A stretch of 64,000 nt of DNA from Thermincola carboxydiphila (GCA_016841725.1 JAENYP010000012.1:62001-126000), one strand, 5' to 3'; shown: positions 47,595 to 57,469, numbered from the stretch's first letter. A program made the numbers and translations. The notes: generated by a model not told the origin, from the sequence alone.

Positions 47595-49022
47595 GATAGG
47601 GAAGCGAAAAAAGAGAAGGCCAAAGAGAAAAACGGCTACCGGCAAAAAGGTAAGTATGCCAACAGGGGCAAACACCTGGGTTGGTATAAGAATGGGAAGA
47701 TACCGCAGGGACCGGAAGGTGAAAAAGTAGAGCTTACATATTACCTCAATGATGTGTCAGACCCGCTTACTCAGGTATTGATGACCTACAATGAGGAAGG
47801 CAAATTTGATGCTGCCTACACTTACGGGTTGGAGCGCATCGAAGTTGAAGCATTGGATGAGACCAGGCCCGAATCCCAGGACCCGCTTTACTACCTCTAT
47901 GACGGCTTAGGCAGTGTCACCTTTATGGTGAAACCAGATGGCAACAAACGCGATCACTACCGCTATGATGAGTTCGGCAAACCAGCGCCGGGGAACAGCA
48001 AGCTGTCAGAGGATGGTAGGAATGTGCTGCATAACACATTTGGTTATACAGGTGAGATATGGGATCAGGAGAGTGAACTGCTGTACCTGCGGGCACGGTA
48101 TTATGAGCCGGAGACGGGGAGGTTCCTGAGCAGAGATAATTATTGGGGGAATTTGCAGAACCCGCTTAGCAGGCATTTATATGCATATGTGGAAAATAAT
48201 TCGGTGAATTATGTGGATCCGACGGGGAATACCAGACTATTTATAAATGGCAGGGAAATCACAAGTGGGTTCAGCGTACTTGGGGGACATTCTATTGCAG
48301 ACCCACAGTTGTTAGCATCGAATTTTAATCTTAATGCTGTCCAACAGAGAGATATATTTGGTCTTTTAACTAACAAATGGGATATTTATAGGAACGTTCA
48401 ATACAAAAAAGAATATGTTTCTGCGCTTGGCCAGATTTCAATTCGTCAATTTGCGAACGACTGGGGTATTTCTCTCTCATACAGTAAATTTGAAAATATT
48501 ATTTATCTTGGTACTCAGCTACATGTCACTGCGGAACAATTAAAGCAACTTGGATGGCATAATGTTAATGAAGATATGGTTTGGGATTTAAATAAAACTT
48601 TAGAAAAATACGATATAACCACTACGGATAGGATAAGGCACTTTATTTCTCAGTGTATGCAAGAAACAAATAATGGATTATGGCTTACAGAAGAAGACTT
48701 TGGTGATGAAACATACTTTGATAGACAACCCTACGGACGTAAGTATAGAGGTGCCGGATACATACATTTGACTTGGGAGTACAATTATGAGGCATTTGCG
48801 AATTATATGCAAGATCAAAGAATATTAACTGAGGGCGCAGACTATGTTGCACAAAACTATGCATGGGAGGTAGCTGGCTATTGGTGGAAAAATAACAACA
48901 TGAATGCCTTAATCGATTCAGGGGCTTCTGTGCGACAAGTTACTAAGAAGGTAAATGGTGGCTATGGAGGTATAGAAAACAGAGAATACTATTACTCACT
49001 TTGTTGCGACATAATAGGATAA
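47595..49022 (+). pseudogene. Orphan Rhs cassette 1: core plus GH19 lysozyme/chitinase-like tip
   Basis: Open frame without its own start signal (first GTG 47754). Bases 47595 to about 48134 repeat the main gene 45801-46340 almost exactly. The tip then diverges after NSVNYVDPTG. It contains a GH19/lysozyme-like domain: RIRHFISQCMQETNNG with the catalytic-type Glu, then YRGAGYIHLTWEYNYEAF, AGYWWKNNNMNALID and VTKKVNGGYGG. Such domains cut peptidoglycan or chitin. Recombination into the main gene through the shared core would give a full toxin with this tip. It may be silent as it stands. Confidence 0.82.
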
Positions 49023-49080
49023 TTAGCAATCTGGAAGTTATTTTAATATTGCATGAATTTTTTAGAAACAGGAGGGTACT

Positions 49081-49896
49081 ATGCTTGAAAAAACAATTTA
49101 TGTTATTTTATTGGTATTCTTTGTCTTAATATCAACATCATGTAATAATGCTAAAGATAAAAAACCAAATATTTTACCGAAGGAGCAATCAAAAACAGAA
49201 ACTGTAAAAGGGAGTCTTAATGATTTTGACGCTTCAGAGAGCCGGAAATTAGAAGTAACAAAACAAAAGTATGTTAAAAAGGAGGTCGAAATATATTATC
49301 CTCAAGTTGCTGGTTTAAACAACAGCAATAATCAGAAAAAAATTAATGAAATAATTAAGAATGAAGCATTGAAAGCTATGAACTATTACGATGGAGATTA
49401 CAGTAATCTTACTCTTAAAATAGATTATAAGATTTTATTTAATAGCACGAATTTGCTTAGTATTCAATATTCAGGACTAGGATACGTTAAAGGTGCTGCC
49501 CATCCTAACAACTTATTCTTCACAACCAACATAAATGTTAAAAAAGGAAGCAGATTTAGATTAAAAGATATTGTGAATATTGATGAAGACTTCGTAACGA
49601 AATTTAAGGGTGGGAAATTTAAAGCAAAGATTCCTAATCATATTTATGAAATAAACATATTTCCTGTAAGTAAATGGAATAAAAGTTTTGACAATGGAGA
49701 TTCACTAGACAATATAGGGACTGAAAATCATTCTGATACATTTAGCTATTTGACAAGAGATTCTTTAGGAATCAGTATAGGTGTTTCCCATGCTGCAGGG
49801 GACCATGGGGAATTTGAAATCAAGTATCAAGATATAGCAGATAACCTAAAAGCGGAAAACGAGATATGGAAAGAATTACTTCCTGAGTTTGGTTAA
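49081..49896 (+). CDS. Lipoprotein with RsiV/PdaC-like DUF4163-DUF3298 region; candidate immunity to the lysozyme tip
   Basis: A 271-residue protein. The signal peptide ends in the lipobox STSC (Cys near 21). Residues about 65-120 (EIYYPQVAGLNNSNNQKKIN) look like DUF4163, and the rest (AAHPNNLFFTTNINVKKGSR, then ISIGVSHAAGDHGEF) like DUF3298. This pair forms the extracellular part of RsiV, which binds lysozyme. Placed right behind a GH19 lysozyme-like tip, it is a reasonable lysozyme-inhibiting immunity protein. AGGAGGG precedes ATG 49081. Base composition is AT-rich like the tip. Function is inferred. Confidence 0.78.
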   Translation: MLEKTIYVILLVFFVLISTSCNNAKDKKPNILPKEQSKTETVKGSLNDFDASESRKLEVTKQKYVKKEVEIYYPQVAGLNNSNNQKKINEIIKNEALKAMNYYDGDYSNLTLKIDYKILFNSTNLLSIQYSGLGYVKGAAHPNNLFFTTNINVKKGSRFRLKDIVNIDEDFVTKFKGGKFKAKIPNHIYEINIFPVSKWNKSFDNGDSLDNIGTENHSDTFSYLTRDSLGISIGVSHAAGDHGEFEIKYQDIADNLKAENEIWKELLPEFG

Positions 49897-49956
49897 AAGA
49901 ATAGAAAAAATTTTGTAGAATATATTTTAAGTTGATTTTTATTTATATGTAATAGT

Positions 49957-49990
49957 AAAAACCTCAAGGGTAGAGTTCCTTGAGGTTTTG
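49957..49990 (+). terminator. Terminator after the cassette 1 immunity gene
   Basis: AAAACCTCAAGG and CCTTGAGGTTTT form a 12 bp stem with a short loop; A-tract and T-tract flank it, so it may work both ways. Confidence 0.85.
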
Positions 49991-50041
49991 CTCACCATTG
50001 AAGTGCCGAAGTAAAAAAAGCTACTACTGGCTGGGAAAACA

Positions 50042-50674
50042 ATGTCCTATCCTTTGCTCCCCATGGGGAAATACACCCACATGGGTTATGACGGCAACGG
50101 CAGCCGGCTGTGGACCAGGGATGCTAAAAACAACCGGACTGATTACGGCTATGATGACCTGGGCCGGCTGCGGGAAATTATCGAGCCTGCCGGGGATACC
50201 ACCACATATTCCTATGACCCCAATGGGAACAGGACAGCAGTCACAGATGCCAAAGAGGAAACCACATACTATGAATATGACACCTTAAACCGCCTGGAGG
50301 CAGTCAAAGACCCCCTGGGGCGGCGAGCCGTATATACCTATGACGACCTGGGCAATACCCTCACCTACACAGACTTTGACGGGACAGTCACCGAGTACCG
50401 CTATGACAGCCTGTCAAGGGTACAACAGGTTATTGACCATATAGGGAGCGCCACCAAATTTACCTATGACCGTTCCGGCGACAGGGAGACAGTGACCAAT
50501 ACCCTGGGCCGGACATATACCTACCGTTATGATGACAACAATAACTTAGAAAAGGTAATCGACCCGGCAGGAAACATCACCCGGTTTGAGTATGATGAGA
50601 ACAACAACCGGACCGCCATGATTGACGCCATGGGCCAGAGGACCGCCTATGAATATGACGAAGCCGCCTGGTAA
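50042..50674 (+). pseudogene. Orphan YD-repeat cassette 2, 5' part
   Basis: From about 50060 the sequence is homologous to the main YD gene from about 43598 (KYTHMGYDGNGSRLW). The 210-residue frame ends prematurely because four bases (ATGG) are missing at about 50663 relative to the main gene and to the fragment at 54880. No Rhs N-terminal domains, signal peptide or promoter are present, so it is a stored or decaying cassette. Confidence 0.85.
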
Positions 50675-53115
50675 GGGTAGCTGACCCGTTAAACCGTGAT
50701 ACCGAGATAGAACTTGACAAAAACGGCAACAGGCTGGCAGTCACCGATGGCAGCAACAATACCACCAGGTTCGGCTATGATGCCAACGGACGCCTGGAAC
50801 AGGTTATTGACGCCAAAAACAATATCACCAGGTACAAATATGATGATGTCGGAAACCTAGTCTTATTTACCGATGCCAATAACAATGCCACTCAATACAA
50901 GTACAACGAAAAGAACCTGCTCACAGAGGTAATCAATCCCCTGGGGCAGCAGACCTCCTATGTCTATGACCAAAACGGGAACATCACTTCCAAGACAGAC
51001 CCCAACGGGGACACCGTAGAATATGAATATGATGAACTCAACCGCCTCCTGGGGGCCTATTACCCTGACGGCAGCTATGTCGAATACGGCTACAACGACC
51101 AGGGTAAACGGGAATGGATGGAAGACATCTATGGCACCACCTGGTATGACTATGACCAAATGGGCCGCCTGACCTCAGTAACCAACCAGGATGACATAAC
51201 CACCGAATATGGCTACAACCAACTGGGCCAGAAAACCATGGTCCGTTATCCTGACGACAAAGAAGTATCCTACAGCTATGATAACCTCAACCGCCTGGAA
51301 ACCGTAACCGACCGGCTGGGCAAAGCCACCACCTACAAATATGATGCCATAGGCCGCCGTACCGAAACCGTCTTACCAAACGGTGTAGTCACCTCATATG
51401 ATTATGACACAGCAAACCAGCTTACCGGTATAGCCAGTATAAACCCGGCAGATAAGCTCCTGGCCAAATATGAATACACATATGACAGGGCCGGGAACAG
51501 GGACAGCTTCACCCAGACAGTGGAAGACATGGTCTATACCACTGATTATGAATATGACCCCCTAAACCAGCTCACCGGGGTGGACAACCCCAATGGCAGC
51601 CGGGTAACCTATGACTATGACCCGGCAGGTAACAGGATAAAAATGACAAAAGCAGAAGGGGATTGCATCACCACAACGAAATATGAATATGATGCAGCAA
51701 ATGAACTTTTAAAATACAACATGAATGAAGGCCCCTATACCGAATTCCGCTATGACAATAACGGGAACAGGACCAGCAGAATAGAGCCCGGGGACCGGGT
51801 AACCACCTATACATGGGATTACGAAAACCGCCTCACCGAAGTCAACTTCCACCAGGATAAGTGGGTCGGGTTTGAATATGACGGTGACGGCAACCGTATC
51901 ACCAAACTGTCAGCCATGACCCAGCCGTGGCACGAAGAGGAGATTAAACAGGATAACGGCAAGGGCAATGACCCTGAATTTGTGCCCCCCGGCCAGCAGA
52001 AAGTCAAGAAGCAGAGGGCTGACCTGGTCTATATGCTGCTGAAGAATGACAGGGGTGAGGGAGGCAAAAGCAAAGGCAACAGCGGCAGCAGTGGGAATAA
52101 CGGTGGCGGTAATGGCGGCGGCAGCAGTGGGAATAACGGTGGCGGTAATGGCGGCGGCAGCAGTGGGAATAACGGTGGCGGTAATAGCGGCGGCAGTAAC
52201 GGCAATGGGAATGACAAGGATAAGCCTGACAACGGCAAAGAGAACGGAAATGATAAGGATAAAGTTAATAACAGTCAAGCTGACGTTAAAGTAAAGAATA
52301 AAGACCTCGATATAAAAGAAAGAAAAGCGAAAAAAGACGAGGCCAAGGCTAAAAATGGCTACCGGCAAAAAGGCAAGTATTCCAACCGGGGCAAACACCT
52401 TGGTTGGTACAAGAACGGGAAGATACCGCAGGGACCGGAAGGTGAAAAAGTAGAAGTCACATATTACCTGAATGATGTGTCAGACCCGCTTACCCAGGTT
52501 CTGATGACCTATAACGAGGAAGGCAATTTTGATGCTGCCTATACATACGGTTTAGAGCGCATCGAAGTTGAGGCCCTTGACGAAACCAGGCCGGAATCCC
52601 AGGACCCGCTATACTACCTCTATGACGGCTTAGGCAGTGTCACCTTTATGGTGAAGCCTGACGGGAACAAACGTGACCACTACCGTTATGATGAGTTCGG
52701 CAAACCAGCGCCGGGGAACAGCAAGCTGTCAGAGGATGGTAGGAATGTGCTGCATAACACCTTTGGCTATATAGGTGAGATGTGGGATCAGGAGAGTGAA
52801 CTGCTGTACCTGCGGGCAAGGTATTATGAGCCGGAGACGGGAAGGTTCCTGAGCAGGGATAGTTATGAGGGGAATCTACAGAACCCGCTGAGCAGGCATT
52901 TGTATGCTTATGTGGGGAATAATCCGGTAAATTTTGTGGATCCAAGTGGAAATGTTTACTTAAAAAGGGGAATGCAAGGTTCGGAGGTGTCTTTAGTTCA
53001 GTCAATGTTAGCAGACTTAGACTATTTCGATGGACCTATAAATGGACATTTTGGCCCAATTACTGAACAGGCAGTAAATGATTTTAAGGGATCTATCATC
53101 TGGGTAATAATATAG
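50665..53115 (+). pseudogene. Orphan YD-repeat cassette 2, middle part ending in a peptidoglycan-binding domain
   Basis: The YD frame resumes after the 4-base deletion and runs through the linker and Rhs core (665 residues from ATG 51118). The linker has three 36-bp units where the main gene has one. After NPVNFVDPSG comes a peptidoglycan-binding_1-like segment (YLKRGMQGSEVSLVQSMLAD, then YFDGPINGHFGPITEQAVND). The frame then breaks at 53088-53090; restoring one G gives KGIYHLGNNIDDGTWGVVGD and joins the next frame. Confidence 0.83.
52087..52194 (+). repeat. 36-bp tandem repeat in the Rhs linker (three units)
   Basis: Units at 52087-52122, 52123-52158 and 52159-52194 each encode SSGNNGGGNGGG (the last has NSGG). 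The main gene has a single unit at about 45640-45675. The flexible linker precedes the toxin-bearing core and varies in length by unit number. Confidence 0.9.
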
Positions 53116-53132
53116 ATGATGGAACTTGGGGT

Positions 53133-53726
53133 GTGGTTGGTGACCAAACTATGAGTTTTTTGTCAGAAGCTTGGTTTAAAAAGGTATGGGACAATGCTCA
53201 AAATGAAAATGTGATTCCCCCTTTACCACAAATGACAGAAGAAGAAGTCTATCAACAAATGAAAATAAATAATGGGTATTGTCACTATCCAAGTGAACGT
53301 TTAGGTGCACCTTATACACCTAGAACTGAGTACACAGCCCTGTATGTCACTGTTAGTCTTGGTTCTGCTATTGGAAAAGGGCTTGAAGATCAAGTATATG
53401 CTATAGCTTTTAAAAATGAAATCAGATTTTATTTTGCGGTCAATATAATTACAGGACGAGGAGCAGGTATACAATTAGATTATGGAGAGATTTATAATTT
53501 AGAAAATTGGGAGCAACTTGAGAATGGATTTACTATTAGCGGTTCAAGCTCTGTCAGTGTTTATAATGCATGGGGAGCAGAGGGTGGTATTGGGTATTTA
53601 GGCCAAAATTCTAAGAATGAGCCAATTTGGACTTGGTTCGCTGGACCTGGGGTGGGAGTCGGGGTTATGGCTGGCCCTAACGTTAATGTCAAATTTAAAA
53701 GAACTTCAATAGGAGAAATGATATGA
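53133..53726 (+). pseudogene. Orphan cassette 2 toxin tip of unknown fold
   Basis: A 197-residue frame that continues the peptidoglycan-binding tip after a one-base frameshift. No family is recognised. It has a helical, acidic first third (MTEEEVYQQMKINNGYCHYP) and then a beta-rich, glycine-rich end (GRGAGIQLDYGEIYN, GPGVGVGVMAGPNVNVKF) that could be membrane-active. The stop overlaps the start of the next gene (ATGA). It is AT-rich relative to the YD core. Confidence 0.65.
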
Positions 53727-54223
53727 CAAAAAACCTTGCGGAAAAGAAATTTGCATATAAAAATGACAGTGCTTATTTTCGTACTAGGTTGGTTCCAATA
53801 TTAGGACTGATGATTTCTTTCACAATAATTATAATTTCGTTAATCGTTTTTCCTAAGCACTGGTTGTTTTATACAGCAATTTCTGTATTTTTGTTGGCTG
53901 CCATGCTATTTACTTTGATTTATTATTTTATGTATCCTAATATTATTTTTGAGGAAGATAAGATTTTCTTAGAATTTGCTTTTAAAACTTATTCTGTTAA
54001 CGTTAACGAAATTGTTAGGGCAGTTGAGTTAGATATGTTTCTGCAACCCACTATTTTACGGGTTGATTTTAAAAGGTTATCACGAATTAATAAGCTAGTG
54101 GGATTGGTATATGGATCAAATGGTTTACCATCGATTCTTGTTAAAAAGGAAATACATAATTATAATGAACTGCTAAAAGTATTAAGTATTAACGGATTGA
54201 TAATAGAGAAGAGGTTGTGGTAA
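53723..54223 (+). CDS. Candidate immunity membrane protein for cassette 2
   Basis: A 166-residue protein with two adjacent membrane helices (about 25-45 and 50-73) followed by a soluble domain (IIFEEDKIFLEFAFKTYSVN, then EIVRAVELDM) resembling bacterial PH-like domains. It overlaps the preceding tip by 4 bases, so the two are translationally coupled, as is usual for toxin-immunity pairs. AGGAGAAATG precedes ATG 53723. Function is inferred from position. Confidence 0.7.
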   Translation: MTKNLAEKKFAYKNDSAYFRTRLVPILGLMISFTIIIISLIVFPKHWLFYTAISVFLLAAMLFTLIYYFMYPNIIFEEDKIFLEFAFKTYSVNVNEIVRAVELDMFLQPTILRVDFKRLSRINKLVGLVYGSNGLPSILVKKEIHNYNELLKVLSINGLIIEKRLW

Positions 54224-54255
54224 TTAAAAACAGACATATAGTTTTTTGAAAGGCG

Positions 54256-54291
54256 ATTATCTGACCCTACTTACCTGTAGGGTCAGATAAT
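54256..54291 (+). terminator. Hairpin after the cassette 2 immunity gene
   Basis: ATTATCTGACCCTAC and GTAGGGTCAGATAAT form a perfect 15 bp stem with a 6-base loop, 32 bases after the stop. The T-run is weak (TATTGT). Confidence 0.7.
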
Positions 54292-54319
54292 TATTGTATA
54301 AACGAAAACCACCTGGCCT

Positions 54320-54847
54320 CGCAGTATCACCTTTATGGTGAAGCCTGACGGGAATAAGCGTGACCATTATAGGTATGATGAGTACGGTAACCCTGCACCG
54401 GGGAACAGCAAGCTGTCAGAGGATGGCAGGAATGTGTTGCACAACACCTTTGGCTATACAGGTGAGATGTGGGATCAGGAGAGTGAGTTGCTGTACCTGC
54501 GGGCGAGGTATTATGAGCCGGAGACGGGGAGGTTCCTGAGCAGGGATAGTTATGAGGGGAATCTACAGAACCCGCTGAGCAGGCATTTATATGCATATGT
54601 GGGGAATAATCCGGTGAATTATGTGGATCCGATTGGGAATTGGGGATCATCACCATATGGTCATGATTGGGAAGATAGCACTCACCGATGGATAACCGGA
54701 AGAGGAATAGATTTGGTTGCGAACAGTTATTGTGTAGACTCTTGGTTTAAATTATCAATTGATGCTGTTACTGTAAAAAGCGGTAAACTTACGAGGGAAG
54801 TTCCGATTAACAAGTCAATTCAAATAAAAAAGTTAAATAAGACTTGA
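54320..54847 (+). pseudogene. Orphan Rhs cassette 3: core plus short unknown tip
   Basis: Homology to the main gene starts within GSVTFMVKPDG (about 54325) and covers the Rhs core to NPVNYVDPIG. The tip adds only about 65 residues (GHDWEDSTHRWITGRGIDLV and a K-rich end) and has no recognisable fold. No immunity gene follows. It may be a truncated tip. The only start is ATG 54335, inside the core. Confidence 0.75.
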
Positions 54848-54879
54848 TTTTTATTACTATGTAAATCAGATAATTGTTA

Positions 54880-55085
54880 ACAATACCCTGGGCCGGACAT
54901 ATACCTACCGCTATGACGATAACAACAACCTGGAAAAGGTAATCGACCCGGCAGGGAACAGCACCCGGTTTGAGTATGATGAAACCAACAACCGTACCGC
55001 CATAATTGATGCCCTGGGCCAGAGGACCACTTATGAATATGACGAAATGGGCCGTCTGGTAAGGGTAGCTGACTCCTTAAACTAT
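54880..55085 (+). pseudogene. YD-repeat fragment
   Basis: About 205 bases homologous to the main gene near 44035-44235 (TYTYRYDDNNNLEKVIDPAG, then YEYDEMGRLVRVADS). It is bounded by unrelated sequence and has no start codon. It retains the ATGG that cassette 2 lost. Confidence 0.85.
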
Positions 55086-55123
55086 AATGAACCCATAAGG
55101 TGAGACACAAAATTTAAAAAGTA

Positions 55124-55237
55124 AGTCAGGTGGAGTTTTGCACCATCTGGCGCTTAGAAATCGTTTTAGAAGCTAACGGCAGCTATGACTCCCGCTTGGA
55201 AAAGCGAGTGTCGTAGCTGCCGTTAGCTATCGGACAA
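55124..55237. repeat. Double-hairpin dispersed repeat, copy 4
   Basis: The first hairpin (GTCAGGTGGAGTTTTG...CCATCTGGCG) is followed by a second with 15-base arms AGCTAACGGCAGCTA and TAGCTGCCGTTAGCT. Directly after it, ACAAGAACGGGAAGATA (about 55233-55249) equals the YD linker sequence at 52408, so the repeat sits in a remnant of YD coding sequence. It marks the 3' border of the Rhs region. Confidence 0.85.
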
Positions 55238-55305
55238 GAACGGGAAGATAACTCACGTAGATGAGACAACTCAGTTTAATAAAAGAACAATCTTTTCCAG
55301 CCGGC

Positions 55306-56079
55306 TTAAAAGTTCACCGTCATATTGTTGTAATCAATTTCGTATCCGTCAGGAGTGACCAGTTGAAAGATAAATTTCTTATTTTCATTTAAGGCCATGA
55401 TTTCACCGGAAACACTTGATACCAGGTCCCTGAGATCTACTGCCAGGACCTGGATGCCGGTCCTTTCAGGTGTGCCGACCAGTACCACCTGGTTATCAAA
55501 AACGATTATTTCTGTAACCATGTGGTTGACAGCAATTATAGCAACCGAATCAGATGCTTTGTTGCCATAAATTGGGAGTTCAATATCACCGGCAAGCTCA
55601 GCTATGCCGCAGTTATGAAGGGTTTCACCCCACAACACGGGGCTTCCCTGGGTGACAAACAGCCGGTGATAGGAGTTGTGAATCCGGTCAGGGACACTGC
55701 TCCATTGCCCGTTTATGCTGTGCCAGTATGGCTGGTAGTCGGGGCGGACCCATGCCGTGTCCTGATAAACCTCTTCAAAGGGAACCTGTATTCCTTCCTC
55801 CATTACCATGAGCGCAGATAGAGTTTGTTTTACAGGGATAATACTGTCAGAAGCTACCATTTTAACCGGCGCGGGCGGCTCCAGTTTGGCCAGCCTGTTT
55901 TTAAGTTCCCGGTTTTCCTTAAGGGTTCTTTCCATTTCTGTCAACTGGTTTTCATTAACTGTCTGGATACTCACTTTTGGCTTATCATGGACCAAGGTGA
56001 ATATCATGAAGGTCACCGAAATTATAAGTACATACAATGTCAGCCGGTTTTTGGCAAGCAGGTCTTTCAGTTTGGACAT
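55306..56079 (-). CDS. Hypothetical membrane-anchored protein
   Basis: A 257-residue protein with one N-terminal membrane helix (about 13-30), then a coiled coil (about 40-65, LTEMERTLKENRELKNRLAK) and an exposed domain of about 170 residues. No family is recognised. It contains aromatic-rich YQPYWHSINGQWSSVPDR. It is divergent from the aspartokinase gene. Confidence 0.7.
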   Translation of the reverse strand: MSKLKDLLAKNRLTLYVLIISVTFMIFTLVHDKPKVSIQTVNENQLTEMERTLKENRELKNRLAKLEPPAPVKMVASDSIIPVKQTLSALMVMEEGIQVPFEEVYQDTAWVRPDYQPYWHSINGQWSSVPDRIHNSYHRLFVTQGSPVLWGETLHNCGIAELAGDIELPIYGNKASDSVAIIAVNHMVTEIIVFDNQVVLVGTPERTGIQVLAVDLRDLVSSVSGEIMALNENKKFIFQLVTPDGYEIDYNNMTVNF

Positions 56080-56203
56080 AAATTACCACCTCATATAGAG
56101 GATAGGCATTTATGGCAGTGTTTATACAAGTATTTCTTATTGAAATAGCATAGTGATAGGTTTATACTAAAAAGATAGAGTGAATTGGGGAGAGGTGTAA
56201 TCA

Positions 56204-57403
56204 GTGAAGATCGTCGTCCAAAAATTCGGCGGGACATCTGTCGCAACTGCGGAATCAAGAGAAAAAGTATTAAAGCGGATTATTGAAGCCAAAAATCAGG
56301 GATATTCCCCTGTGGTTGTTGTTTCGGCAATGGGCAGGGAGGGCGAGCCTTATGCTACAGATACCCTGCTTGGCCTGGTAAAGTCAGTACATAATGATGT
56401 TGAACCCAGGGAGCTTGACCTGTTGATATCATGTGGAGAGATTATTTCTTCAGTGGTAATGGCCACGCTGCTGAAAAGTATGGGCCACCAGGCTATTGCT
56501 TTGACCGGCGGACAAGCGGGCATATGTACTGACGGGGCATATGGGAATGCCCAGATACTTGAGATAGATCCCGGTTTTATCAGGCGGTCCCTGGCAGAAG
56601 GGAACATTGTTATCGTCGCCGGATTTCAGGGGACCAGTAAGGATGGCAGCACCACCACCCTGGGCCGGGGAGGCAGTGATACTACGGCAACAGCTCTGGG
56701 GGCAGCCCTGGAAGCAGAATATGTGGAGATATATACCGATGTTGACGGGGTGATGACAACAGACCCGAGGGTTATTCCCGATGCGGCCATCATGAAAGAT
56801 GTCTCCTATAGGGAAATCTGTGAAATGGCTTATCACGGGGCCAAGGTCATCCACCCCAGGGCAGTTGAGGCAGCTATGAGCGGGAAGGTTCCGATTAAGA
56901 TAAAAAACACCTTTTCAGATGCTGAGGGTACCCTGATAGCTGAAAATGTTGATGAAAGGGTTATCACCGGACTTGCTCACCTGACCAACATCAGCCAAAT
57001 AAAGGTGGGGCCTCTTGACGGGAGCGCCGTCCAGATGGCTAAGGTAAAGGTGCTGAAGACAATGGCAGAAGACAGAATCAGTATTGATATGATTGGAGTA
57101 GCGCCCAATTCTATTTTCTTTGTCATCAATAGAGATGATACTACAGGAGCCAGCCGGATCCTTCAGGAGGCAGGATATAATATTGTGGTTGATACCGATT
57201 GTGCCAAGATATCTGTAATCGGCGCCGGTATGGAGGGAGTTCCCGGGGTAATGGCAAATGCCATGGAGTCCCTTGACCGGGCAGGGGTTACGGTCCTCCA
57301 GACATCAGACTCGGATATTACCATTTCATTTCTCATAAAGGAAACAGATGTAATGAGAGCCATGCAGATTCTATATGAAAGGTTTGACCTGGGTAAGAGA
57401 TAA
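56204..57403 (+). CDS. Aspartokinase
   Basis: A 399-residue monofunctional enzyme that phosphorylates aspartate for lysine, diaminopimelate, methionine and threonine synthesis. The kinase loop is QKFGGTSVA (6-14), with TLGRGGSDTTATALG and YTDVDGVMTTDPR. Two ACT domains follow from about 265 to 399 for allosteric control. The short alpha-only form resembles DapG/Ask I, but the effector cannot be read from sequence. GAGAGGTG precedes the start. Confidence 0.93.
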   Translation: MKIVVQKFGGTSVATAESREKVLKRIIEAKNQGYSPVVVVSAMGREGEPYATDTLLGLVKSVHNDVEPRELDLLISCGEIISSVVMATLLKSMGHQAIALTGGQAGICTDGAYGNAQILEIDPGFIRRSLAEGNIVIVAGFQGTSKDGSTTTLGRGGSDTTATALGAALEAEYVEIYTDVDGVMTTDPRVIPDAAIMKDVSYREICEMAYHGAKVIHPRAVEAAMSGKVPIKIKNTFSDAEGTLIAENVDERVITGLAHLTNISQIKVGPLDGSAVQMAKVKVLKTMAEDRISIDMIGVAPNSIFFVINRDDTTGASRILQEAGYNIVVDTDCAKISVIGAGMEGVPGVMANAMESLDRAGVTVLQTSDSDITISFLIKETDVMRAMQILYERFDLGKR

Positions 57404-57469
57404 ATTTTCTTTTCGAGGCAGATTATCACAGTTGAGTTTTCAATGGGTTGAATTTTCTAAAAAAATACC

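Noticed and set aside
47482-47730. An 82-residue basic frame just before orphan cassette 1
   Set aside because: It reads the hairpin repeat and then the wrong frame of the YD linker; the homologous frame is another one.
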